Assembly (NCBI GenBank): GCA_023437345.1
Contig: JAEZGC010000034.1
Location: forward strand, 1 to 6,487
Length of the DNA stretch: 6,487 nt
DNA from: Actinomycetes bacterium
Lineage (GTDB): Bacteria; Actinomycetota; Actinomycetes; Propionibacteriales; Propionibacteriaceae
Direction: 5' to 3'
Shown here: piece after piece, positions 1 to 5,665 of the stretch
Numbering within the stretch: the first letter of the stretch is position 1
Layout of the letters: every line of letters starts with the position of its first letter
Position numbers and translations under genes: made by a program
The notes under the pieces: model-generated
What the model was told of the DNA's origin: nothing
Seen by the model: the letters and a program-made list of their open reading frames with translations, nothing else
The model's database searches: none

Positions 1-1761
1 GTCCCACGGCGTGACGCCGACCACCAGCACGGCCAGGCCGGCGGCCGCCCACCCGGTGAGGTCCGGCGAACCGGTCGGCTGACCCGGGGCAGGCGCCCGG
101 CTGGTCGTGGTGGTGGGGATCGGCGCCTCGGTCAGCCCGGTGGTCGGCGACGGTGCGGTGGGGGGCGTGGTGGTCGGCGACGGGACCGGCGCGACGCCGG
201 GCGCACCGGTGGGCGTGGGGTCGAAGGCGACCCAGCCGAAGCCCTCCAGGTACACCTCGGTCCAGGCGTGCATGTCCCTGACCGACACCTCGAAGCCGTC
301 CTGCGCCGCAACGCCCGGCAGGAACCCGATCACCACCCGTGACGGGATTCCGACGGCGCGGGCGAGGATCGCCAGCGAGCCGGAGAACTGCTCGCAGTAG
401 CCGGTTCGGGAGGTGAGCAGGAAGTCGCTGACAGTGTCCAGGGTGGAGCCCGCGACCTGGTCTGTGGTGTAGGTGAACGGTCCGGCGCGTAGCCAGCTCA
501 GCAGGGCGAGCACCCGCTCGCCATCGGTGCTCGCCGAGGCGGTCAGCTCCTCTGCCAGGGTCGTCACCCGCGGGTCGAGTCCGTCCGGCAGCGCGAGGGT
601 GAGCCCGTCATCGCCGGGATCGCCGGCGCCGGCGACCGCAAGCTCGTCGGGACCCGGGGCCACGTCCCAGCTGGTGACCGAGTAGCTGAGGTTCCGGGTG
701 GCGAGCTTGCGGTCCTGGCCGATCGCCACGACAGCCAGCGAGCGCGGGTCGTAACGCCAGTCGCCGGTGGCGTCGATCTCGCGCGGCGCCCACGGCACCG
801 GCAGCCACTCGCTGCCGAAATCGCCGACCTCGACGTCGAGCCGGACGGTGCCAGGCCGCACCGCCAGCCCCGGCGGGTCGGCGAGCGGACGCGGCATGAG
901 GTCGGTGGCGACCAGGTGGAAGCCGGCTTCGTCAAGCGACGGCAGGGCCGCCAGCCTCAGGTACCGGCCGGCGCCGTCCTCACTGCGGTAGGTGATGATC
1001 ACCCGGTCCACCGGGGCCCGCAGGTTGCGGACGAGGTCGAGGCTCGGGTCACCCAACTGGACTGTGCTGTTGATCTGGGACGGGTCGAAGACCGCCGCCG
1101 ACCGCTCAGGGATCAGGGCTGACGCGGCACCGGTGAGCACCCACGCGATGAGCAGCGCGGCGGCACCGGCCAGTCCCAGGCCGCGGCGCAGGCCGGGGGG
1201 CGCGCCTGACTCGCGGCCGGCCTCGACGGGCCCGTCGGGAGCGAACCGGTTGTAGACCGCAGTGACGAGCACCCCGATGTAGCCGGCGGCTGCCAGCACC
1301 AGGTAGCCGACCGGCGTCTCCTCCTGCAGCACTATCGAGGGCACCACGAAGGGCAGCGCCAGGACCGGGAACGTCCACCCCGGACGCTCCAGCCCGACCG
1401 CGACCATCTCGGTGACCACGAAGAGAAGCCACAGCACCAGGCCGCTGAGCAGCCGGAACCCGGGGTGGGGATCCATCGGCGCATAGGCCGACGCGACGTG
1501 CTCGGCGGTCTCGAGCACGATGTCGCCGAGCTCGGACCACATCAGGAAGATCACCAGCGCTCCCGGCGCGAGCACCACCAGCCGGGTCGTTCCCTGGTGC
1601 AGCTCGACCCGGCGGGCGCCGGCGGCCAGCAGCCCGCTGACCGCCATCAGCCCGAAGCTGAGCCACAGGTACCCGCGATCGGTGGTCAGCGGGAACAGCG
1701 AGACCGCCGCCAGCAGGCTTGCCACCACCAGCGCGACGGTCAACCGGTCGGCGGCCCTCAC
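1..1761 (-). CDS. TgpA-like membrane transglutaminase-domain protein (C-terminus cut by window edge)
   Basis: The reading frame is open from a GTG at 1761 to the window edge (587 residues, no stop). It begins with about seven hydrophobic segments: roughly residues 7-25, 34-50, 61-76, 107-125, 130-145, 151-167 and 193-216. A long extracytoplasmic region follows, containing a transglutaminase-like core with the catalytic triad visible: Cys456 in GYCEQFS, His498 in DMHAWTEVY and Asp514 in FDPTP. Residues about 516-567 are a Pro/Thr/Ser-rich linker, and a further membrane segment starts near 568. This is the architecture of TgpA-type (DUF3488 plus transglutaminase) proteins, whose substrate is not established. 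The missing C-terminus would normally hold a short cytoplasmic domain. The GTG start is chosen because it overlaps the upstream DUF58 stop by GTGA, has a weak GGTGGT upstream, and keeps the first membrane segment. Family assignment is firm; the biological role is inferred from context (envelope). Confidence 0.9.
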   Translation of the reverse strand, partial: MRAADRLTVALVVASLLAAVSLFPLTTDRGYLWLSFGLMAVSGLLAAGARRVELHQGTTRLVVLAPGALVIFLMWSELGDIVLETAEHVASAYAPMDPHPGFRLLSGLVLWLLFVVTEMVAVGLERPGWTFPVLALPFVVPSIVLQEETPVGYLVLAAAGYIGVLVTAVYNRFAPDGPVEAGRESGAPPGLRRGLGLAGAAALLIAWVLTGAASALIPERSAAVFDPSQINSTVQLGDPSLDLVRNLRAPVDRVIITYRSEDGAGRYLRLAALPSLDEAGFHLVATDLMPRPLADPPGLAVRPGTVRLDVEVGDFGSEWLPVPWAPREIDATGDWRYDPRSLAVVAIGQDRKLATRNLSYSVTSWDVAPGPDELAVAGAGDPGDDGLTLALPDGLDPRVTTLAEELTASASTDGERVLALLSWLRAGPFTYTTDQVAGSTLDTVSDFLLTSRTGYCEQFSGSLAILARAVGIPSRVVIGFLPGVAAQDGFEVSVRDMHAWTEVYLEGFGWVAFDPTPTGAPGVAPVPSPTTTPPTAPSPTTGLTEAPIPTTTTSRAPAPGQPTGSPDLTGWAAAGLAVLVVGVTPWD

Positions 1762-2996
1762 GACGTACCACCGAGCAGTTGCCAGGCCTGCGCGACAGAG
1801 GCGCCGGCCGGCACCCTGACGCACCGCCAGCCGGCCGCTTCGATCACCCGGATGGCGTTGTGCCCGACCAGCGCCGGCTCGGGGACCAGGGCCCAGCAGG
1901 CCCGGTGGTCGCGGCGGGCGTCGGCGAGGGCGGCGGCGTCCTTGTCGTCCAGCCGGCCCAGCAGCGCGATCAGCAGCTGGCCGCGCACCCCGGTGGGAGA
2001 CCCGGCCAGGGCACGGTCAAGGCTGCTCTGCCTGCTGAGTTCGAGGCCGGCCAGCCGGCGCAGCATCGCGGCGGCCGCCAGTGCCTTGCGGTCGGCGGCG
2101 CTGACCGCGCCGGCAGTGGTGTCGGTGAGGGCCACCGAGAACCCGTGGTCGATCAGGTGGCGGGCTATCGAGGCAGCCGCTGACACCACCCACTCGAAGC
2201 GCGGTTCCGGCACCACGGCGCGGTACGCGGTCATCCGGTTGTCGACCAGCAGCACGGCGCTGGGGTCCCACGCCCGCTCCTCGCGGCGCACCATCAGGTC
2301 GCCGGTGCGCGCTGTGGAGCGCCAGTGGATCCGGCGGACGTCGTCGCCGGGCAGGTATTCGCGCACCATCACGTCGTCCTGGCCGATCAGGCTGGTCTTG
2401 AGCACCGCCGACTCCATGGCGGTGCCCAGCCCGGAGGCGTCCCGCAGCGACTCGAGCAGGTGCACCTTGGGAAGCGCCAGAACCTCCACGGTCCCCGGCA
2501 GCACCTGGTGGGAACGGGCCAGCCCCAGTGCGTCCAGCACGCTGCGGCGCAGCGGTCCGAGCCGGTGGCGGCCACGCCAGGCCGGCGTGACCCGGTGGTC
2601 GATCCGGTGCCGGTCGAGCCCCACGCCCAGCGGGAAGGTGGCCTCGGTAGGGCCGCGAAGTGCCCGCGAGCGGTCATCGGAGTAGCTGGCCACCGCGCCC
2701 AGGCTGATCCCGTCGGTGTCGACCACTATCCGGCTGGCCACGTCCTGCCCGGCGGTCACTTCCTGAGGGGTGACCGAGCGGACCAGCGCGGGCCGGCCGT
2801 TGCTCAGCATGACGAGCAGCCAGCTCGCCACCGGCAGGAAGACCAGGAACAGGCCGGGCCACATCAGGTCGCGCTGGCCGGTCAGCCAGGCCACCACGCT
2901 CCACACCGCTCCACCGGCGAGGGTCGCCCAGCCCTGCACCGTCAGGCCCGGCAGGGGGAGTCCCCGCAGCCATCCGGTGAGGGTGGGTGACGACAT
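1758..2996 (-). CDS. DUF58 domain membrane protein (MoxR-associated)
   Basis: A 412-residue protein with two adjacent N-terminal hydrophobic segments (about residues 24-40 and 45-65) and a soluble remainder. The DUF58 signature is clear at residues 211-240: VREYLPGDDVRRIHW, followed by a R-x-x-A-R-x-G-x-L run and basic residues. After it comes a VLLVDN strand near 248-253 that resembles the first strand of a von Willebrand A-like fold. The family (YeaD-like) is widely found beside MoxR ATPases, which are thought to remodel or load such partners. The exact function is unknown. The ATG start lies 2 nt after the moxR stop with no strong Shine-Dalgarno of its own, so translation is probably coupled to moxR. 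The stop overlaps the GTG of the transglutaminase gene. The C-terminus is complete. Nothing looks degenerate. Confidence 0.92.
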   Translation of the reverse strand: MSSPTLTGWLRGLPLPGLTVQGWATLAGGAVWSVVAWLTGQRDLMWPGLFLVFLPVASWLLVMLSNGRPALVRSVTPQEVTAGQDVASRIVVDTDGISLGAVASYSDDRSRALRGPTEATFPLGVGLDRHRIDHRVTPAWRGRHRLGPLRRSVLDALGLARSHQVLPGTVEVLALPKVHLLESLRDASGLGTAMESAVLKTSLIGQDDVMVREYLPGDDVRRIHWRSTARTGDLMVRREERAWDPSAVLLVDNRMTAYRAVVPEPRFEWVVSAAASIARHLIDHGFSVALTDTTAGAVSAADRKALAAAAMLRRLAGLELSRQSSLDRALAGSPTGVRGQLLIALLGRLDDKDAAALADARRDHRACWALVPEPALVGHNAIRVIEAAGWRCVRVPAGASVAQAWQLLGGTS

Positions 2997-2998
2997 GG

Positions 2999-3973
2999 CT
3001 AGGCCCGTCGCTGGGGCAGTGGGATCGCGGCCACCGCGCCGGCCACGACGTCCATCACGTTGCGGCGCCCGAGGTGTGCCTCGTGGCTGAGCATCACCCG
3101 GTGGGCGAGGGTGGGGACGGCGAGTTCCTGGATGTCGTCGGGGGTGACGTAGCCGCGGCCGGCGATGGCGGCCTGCGCCTTGGCCGCCCGCATCAGCTGC
3201 AGGCTGGCCCGCGGGGAGGCGCCCAGCCGGATCTCGGGCAGCGCCCGGGTGCGGGCCACGATCGCGACCAGGTAGTCCTTCACCGCACGGTGGACGAAGA
3301 CCCGCCGGATCGCGGCGATGCACTCGTTGACGGTCTCGGCGTCGGTGACCGGGGTGAGTCGCTCCAGCGGCTCGGCGTCGCCGTGGTGGTCGAGCATCGC
3401 GATCTCCGCCTCGGTGCTCGGGTACCCCATGTCGAGCCGCAACCCGAACCGGTCCCGCTGCGCCTCCGGCAGCGGGTAGGTCCCCTCCATCTCGATCGGG
3501 TTCTGGGTGGCCACCACGACGAACGGCCGGGGCAGCAGGTGCGTGGTGCCGTCCACGGTCACCCGGCGTTCCTCCATCGCCTCCAGCAGCGCCGACTGGG
3601 TCTTGGGTGAGGCCCGGTTGATCTCGTCGGCGATCACGACGTGGGCGAACACCCCGCCGGCCTTGAACTCGAAGTCGCGGGTGTGCTGGTTGAACACCGA
3701 CACCCCGGTGATGTCGCTGGGCAGCAGGTCGGGAGTGAACTGGATCCGGCTGGCCCGGGCGTCTATCGAACGGGCCAGGGCGCGGGCAAGCATGGTCTTG
3801 CCGACCCCGGGGACGTCCTCGATCAGGAGGTGGGCCTCGGCCATCAGGGCGGTGATCGCCAGCCGGATCGCGTCGTCCTTGCCATCGATCACGGTCGCCA
3901 CCGCCTGGTGGATGGCAGCCGCCGTCTGCTGCACGGTCTGCACCTCGTTCGTGGACGCGACGACCTCCACCAT
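2999..3973 (-). CDS. moxR: MoxR-family AAA+ ATPase
   Basis: A 324-residue AAA+ ATPase, the usual length for MoxR proteins. Visible motifs are Walker A (EDVPGVGKT, residues 52-60), Walker B (HVVIADEINR, 111-120, with D116 and E117), sensor 1 (ATQNP, 155-159), the MEGTYPLPEAQRDRF segment (162-176) with the likely arginine finger, and a sensor 2 region (GASPRAS, 251-257). The MoxR-specific helical lid follows to the end. MoxR proteins act as chaperone-like ATPases for vWA or DUF58 partners, and this gene is first in an operon with exactly such a partner. The ATG at 3973 is chosen because GGGAGG sits 6 nt upstream and the protein then aligns with a normal MoxR N-terminus. The frame stays open much further upstream through mraZ and rsmH, but that is a high-GC artefact. 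The stop is TAG, 2 nt before the next start. Confidence 0.95.
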   Translation of the reverse strand: MVEVVASTNEVQTVQQTAAAIHQAVATVIDGKDDAIRLAITALMAEAHLLIEDVPGVGKTMLARALARSIDARASRIQFTPDLLPSDITGVSVFNQHTRDFEFKAGGVFAHVVIADEINRASPKTQSALLEAMEERRVTVDGTTHLLPRPFVVVATQNPIEMEGTYPLPEAQRDRFGLRLDMGYPSTEAEIAMLDHHGDAEPLERLTPVTDAETVNECIAAIRRVFVHRAVKDYLVAIVARTRALPEIRLGASPRASLQLMRAAKAQAAIAGRGYVTPDDIQELAVPTLAHRVMLSHEAHLGRRNVMDVVAGAVAAIPLPQRRA

Positions 3974-4062
3974 CGGCTCCCTCCCGGTCTGCTGCCCCAA
4001 CCCTACGTGGTGGCCCGACAGCGCCCATAGGGGCGGCGGCCGCGGCTCGGAGGCGCCGATCC
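3974..4062 (-). promoter_or_regulatory. Probable promoter / 5' leader region of the moxR-DUF58-transglutaminase operon
   Basis: The moxR operon must start transcription in or near the 154-bp gap to mraZ. The only -10-like hexamer I see on the minus strand is TAGGGT at 4005-4000 (TAnnnT form), which would give a leader of about 20 nt. No convincing -35 lies at the right distance. The rest of this stretch is GC-rich with short palindromes (GCGGCCGC at 4036-4043, GGCGCC at 4052-4057). The region is certain to be upstream of moxR; the exact promoter is weakly supported. Confidence 0.35.
3980..3985 (-). promoter_or_regulatory. Ribosome binding site of moxR
   Basis: On the minus strand this reads GGGAGG, 6 nt before the ATG at 3973. 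It decides the start in a frame that has no upstream stop for well over 1 kb. Confidence 0.7.
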
Positions 4063-4093
4063 TTGCCTTTGGTGGAGGGTTGTGGAGTAATGT
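4063..4093 (+). promoter_or_regulatory. Predicted mraZ (dcw operon) promoter
   Basis: A -35-like TTGCCT at 4063-4068 and a -10-like TAATGT at 4088-4093 (fits the actinobacterial TAnnnT pattern) are separated by 19 nt, slightly long. Reading the -10 as AGTAAT (4086-4091) gives 17 nt. Transcription would start near 4100, leaving a leader of roughly 28 nt before the GTG of mraZ. The elements are embedded in the phased GTGG repeats, so MraZ bound there would contact the spacer and -10 region. The call is from position and similarity only. Confidence 0.45.
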
Positions 4094-4107
4094 GGTGGAA
4101 AGTGGAG
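4072..4107 (+). promoter_or_regulatory. MraZ operator: four GTGG direct repeats with a 10-bp period
   Basis: GTGGAG occurs at 4072-4077, 4082-4087 and 4102-4107, and a GTGGTG variant at 4092-4097, so all four GTGG units start exactly 10 bp apart. MraZ proteins are ring-shaped oligomers with AbrB-like DNA-binding faces. They are known to bind short G-rich direct repeats with this spacing in front of their own gene. One helical turn per unit puts every site on the same DNA face. An extra overlapping GTGGAA lies at 4095-4100. The array covers the predicted promoter spacer, -10 and start region, which suits autoregulation of the dcw operon. The repeats are seen directly; MraZ binding is inferred from family knowledge. 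Confidence 0.8.
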
Positions 4108-4115
4108 CCGAGCGA

Positions 4116-4121
4116 GGGAGG
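4116..4121 (+). promoter_or_regulatory. Ribosome binding site of mraZ
   Basis: GGGAGG lies 6 nt before a GTG codon and supports that non-ATG start. The same frame is open far upstream, so this site and the conserved MFLGTF-type N-terminus decide the start. Confidence 0.8.
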
Positions 4122-4127
4122 TCACCA

Positions 4128-4547
4128 GTGTTCCTGGGCACCTTCACGCAGAAGCTCGACGACAAGGGCCGGCTCATCCTGCCCGCGAAACTCCGTGACC
4201 AACTCGGTGACGGCCTCGTCATCACCAGGCAGCAGGAGCGGTGCCTGGCGGTGTGGCCGACCGCCGCGTTCCAGGCGGAGGTTGAGCGGGCGGCGGCGGG
4301 TCCGACCACGTCACGGGGCGTCCGGGAGTACCAGCGCATGGTCGCTTCCGGCGCTTCCGACGAGTCCCCGGACAGCCAGGGCCGGGTCGTGGTGCCGCCG
4401 TCGCTGCGGCAGTACGCCGGGCTGGTGCGGGACATCGTCGTAATCGGGGCCATCAACCGCCTCGAGGTGTGGGACGCGGCGAAGTGGGCTGAGTACTCCG
4501 CCGAGAAGGAATCGGCCTTCGCGGACATGGACGAGGAGGTCGAGTAG
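4128..4547 (+). CDS. mraZ: Transcriptional regulator MraZ
   Basis: A 139-residue protein, near the usual MraZ length. It starts with the typical FLGTFTQKLDDKGR N-terminus and carries two AbrB/SpoVT-like repeats, DDKGRLILPAKLR (residues 11-23) and DSQGRVVVPPSLR (82-94). These are the two halves of the swapped-hairpin DNA-binding fold. An acidic tail (DMDEEVE) ends the protein. MraZ binds the promoter of the dcw cluster and adjusts its transcription; it acts as a repressor in some bacteria and an activator in others, so the sign here is unknown. The start is GTG with a good Shine-Dalgarno. The gene is the first of the division operon, and its likely operator of four GTGG repeats lies 21-56 bp upstream. 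A 146-nt structured spacer separates it from rsmH. Confidence 0.96.
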   Translation: MFLGTFTQKLDDKGRLILPAKLRDQLGDGLVITRQQERCLAVWPTAAFQAEVERAAAGPTTSRGVREYQRMVASGASDESPDSQGRVVVPPSLRQYAGLVRDIVVIGAINRLEVWDAAKWAEYSAEKESAFADMDEEVE

Positions 4548-4548
4548 C

Positions 4549-4562
4549 GGGCGCGCGCGCCC
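4549..4562. repeat. 14-bp GC palindrome after the mraZ stop
   Basis: GGGCGCGCGCGCCC is a perfect palindrome beginning one base after the mraZ TAG. It contains five alternating GC dinucleotides (4551-4560). As RNA it could form a short GC hairpin or pair between transcripts. No U-run follows, so it is not a standard intrinsic terminator. Significance is uncertain in so GC-rich a genome. Confidence 0.5.
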
Positions 4563-4588
4563 AGGCTGAGCGGCTCGTGGGTCGCGGC

Positions 4589-4654
4589 TTCAACCCGAGG
4601 GGTTCCCCCTGGCGCACCTTCCCCGGTGCCAGGTGGTCCTCGGGTTGGAACCCC
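4589..4654 (+). ncRNA. mraW RNA motif (cis-regulatory structured leader upstream of rsmH)
   Basis: The spacer between mraZ and rsmH folds into an elongated hairpin. The outer stem is CAACCCGAGG (4591-4600) with CCTCGGGTTG (4638-4647), ten perfect pairs. The inner stem has CCTG/CAGG (4608-4611 with 4630-4633) and GCACC/GGTGC (4614-4618 with 4625-4629), split by a 2-nt bulge. The top carries CTTCCCC (4618-4624). The mraW motif, a conserved actinobacterial RNA found upstream of mraW (rsmH), is recalled as a hairpin with a CUUCCCC terminal loop, which matches here in sequence and location. Its function is unknown; it is presumed to regulate downstream wall genes in cis. A second stem, GGGGTTCC (4599-4606) with GGAACCCC (4647-4654), is also perfect and crosses the outer stem. 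Stems and loop are seen directly; the family name is from memory and not searched. Confidence 0.75.
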
Positions 4655-4683
4655 GGTGCACGAGGCGAAACCGAGACAGACAC

Positions 4684-4688
4684 GAGGG
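4684..4688 (+). promoter_or_regulatory. Ribosome binding site of rsmH
   Basis: GAGGG lies 5 nt before the ATG at 4694. It favours this start over the in-frame upstream ATG at 4577, which would read through the structured RNA and gives no conserved sequence. Confidence 0.65.
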
Positions 4689-4693
4689 TCGAG

Positions 4694-5665
4694 ATGGCAG
4701 TTCCGGCGGCGGGCCCCAGGCACGTCCCGGTGATGCGTGCCCGCATCGTGGAGTTGCTGGCGCCCGCCCTGCAGGCACCGGGCGCTGTCTACCTCGACTG
4801 CACCCTCGGCCTGGCCGGCCACGCCGCCGCGGTGCTGGACGCCTGCCCGGCGGCCCGGCTGGTCGGCATCGACCGCGACCCCGCCGCGCTGGCCGTGGCC
4901 GGGCAGAACCTGGCGCGGTTCGGCGACCGCGTCCACCTGTACCAGGCCGTCTACCACGAGCTGGAGGAGGTGCTGGCCGAGGACGAGACCCCTGCGGTGG
5001 ACGCGATCTGCATGGACCTCGGGTTGTCCTCCCTGCAGATCGACAGCACCGACCGCGGCTTCGCCTACGCCACCGACGCCCCGCTCGACATGAGGATGGA
5101 CGCCGGACAGCCACTGACCGCAGCCGCCCTGCTGGCCACCGCCGGGGTGGCCGAGCTGACCCGGATGCTTCGCGACTTCGGGGACGAGAAGTTCGCCGAG
5201 CGGATCGCCCGCCGGGTCGTCGCCGAACGCGAGCAGCGGCCGATCGAGACCTCGGCCCAGCTGGTCGAGATCATCACCGCTGCCATCCCGGCAGCTGCCC
5301 GGCACGCCCGCAGCGGGCACCCCGCCAAGCGCACCTTCCAGGCGCTGCGGATCGCCGTGAACGGCGAGCTCGACTCGTTGCGGGCGGCGCTGCCGGCAGC
5401 CCTCGACGCGCTCTCGCCCGGCGGCCGGCTGGCCGTCCTGGCCTACCACTCGGGGGAGGACCGGCTGGTCAAGCGAGCCTTCGCCGACGCCACCGCCGAC
5501 CGGGTGCCGCCCGGGCTGCCCGCCGTGCCCGAAGCGCTGCGCGCGAGATTCGCGCTGCTGACCCGCGGCGCCGAACGTCCCGACCCGGCCGAGACCGAGG
5601 CCAACCCGCGCGCCACCGCCGCGCGGCTTCGCGCGGTCGCCCGACACCAGGAGGTGGCCGCATGA
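4694..5665 (+). CDS. rsmH: 16S rRNA (cytosine1402-N4)-methyltransferase RsmH (MraW)
   Basis: A 323-residue SAM-dependent methyltransferase of normal family length. RsmH adds a methyl group to N4 of C1402 in the decoding centre of 16S rRNA. Visible motifs in order: HVPVM (10-14), the SAM-binding YLDCTLGLAGHA (33-44) and VGIDRDP (57-63), the active-region DLGLSSLQID (108-117), RGF and APLDMRMD (121-136), FGDEKFAERIA (162-172), HPAKRTFQALRIAVNGEL (209-226), GGRLAVLAYHSGEDRLVK (243-260) and the C-terminal NPRATAARLRA (304-314). Two positions differ from the common consensus: AGH where GGH is usual, and HSGEDR where HSLEDR is usual. The ATG at 4694 gives the expected short N-terminus and has an RBS. 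The stop overlaps the ftsL start as ATGA. The gene follows the mraW-motif RNA, which probably influences its expression. Confidence 0.96.
   Translation: MAVPAAGPRHVPVMRARIVELLAPALQAPGAVYLDCTLGLAGHAAAVLDACPAARLVGIDRDPAALAVAGQNLARFGDRVHLYQAVYHELEEVLAEDETPAVDAICMDLGLSSLQIDSTDRGFAYATDAPLDMRMDAGQPLTAAALLATAGVAELTRMLRDFGDEKFAERIARRVVAEREQRPIETSAQLVEIITAAIPAAARHARSGHPAKRTFQALRIAVNGELDSLRAALPAALDALSPGGRLAVLAYHSGEDRLVKRAFADATADRVPPGLPAVPEALRARFALLTRGAERPDPAETEANPRATAARLRAVARHQEVAA
5649..5656 (+). promoter_or_regulatory. Strong Shine-Dalgarno of ftsL
   Basis: AGGAGGTG, a near-perfect complement to the 16S rRNA 3' end, lies inside the end of rsmH, 5 nt before the overlapping ATG at 5662. It is the strongest ribosome binding site in the window and fixes the ftsL start. 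Confidence 0.85.

Noticed and set aside
1465..2685. 406-codon plus-strand frame antisense to the DUF58 and transglutaminase genes
   Set aside because: The composition is the Arg/Ser-rich shadow of the opposite strand, with no domain or RBS. The minus-strand genes have clear motifs.
1758..4028. Long minus-strand frame suggesting a 756-residue DUF58 fusion protein
   Set aside because: Residues before 2996 are an out-of-frame shadow of moxR, rich in Arg/Gly/Pro. The DUF58 protein begins cleanly at the ATG just after the moxR stop.
3507..4127. In-frame N-terminal extension of mraZ to an ATG at 3507
   Set aside because: It is antisense to moxR, and the conserved MraZ N-terminus with an RBS starts at the GTG at 4128.
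4591..4647. Intrinsic transcription terminator between mraZ and rsmH
   Set aside because: The stem is strong but no U-run follows, and essential co-transcribed genes lie downstream. The mraW-motif interpretation fits better.
4577..4693. Earlier ATG start for rsmH at 4577
   Set aside because: It would translate through the structured RNA, and known RsmH proteins begin shortly before the HxPV motif. The ATG at 4694 has an RBS.
2999..5647. One 882-codon open frame on the minus strand covering moxR, mraZ and most of rsmH in antisense
   Set aside because: Only the last 324 codons match a protein family (MoxR). The upstream part is antisense to well-conserved mraZ and rsmH and is open because stops are rare in high-GC DNA.
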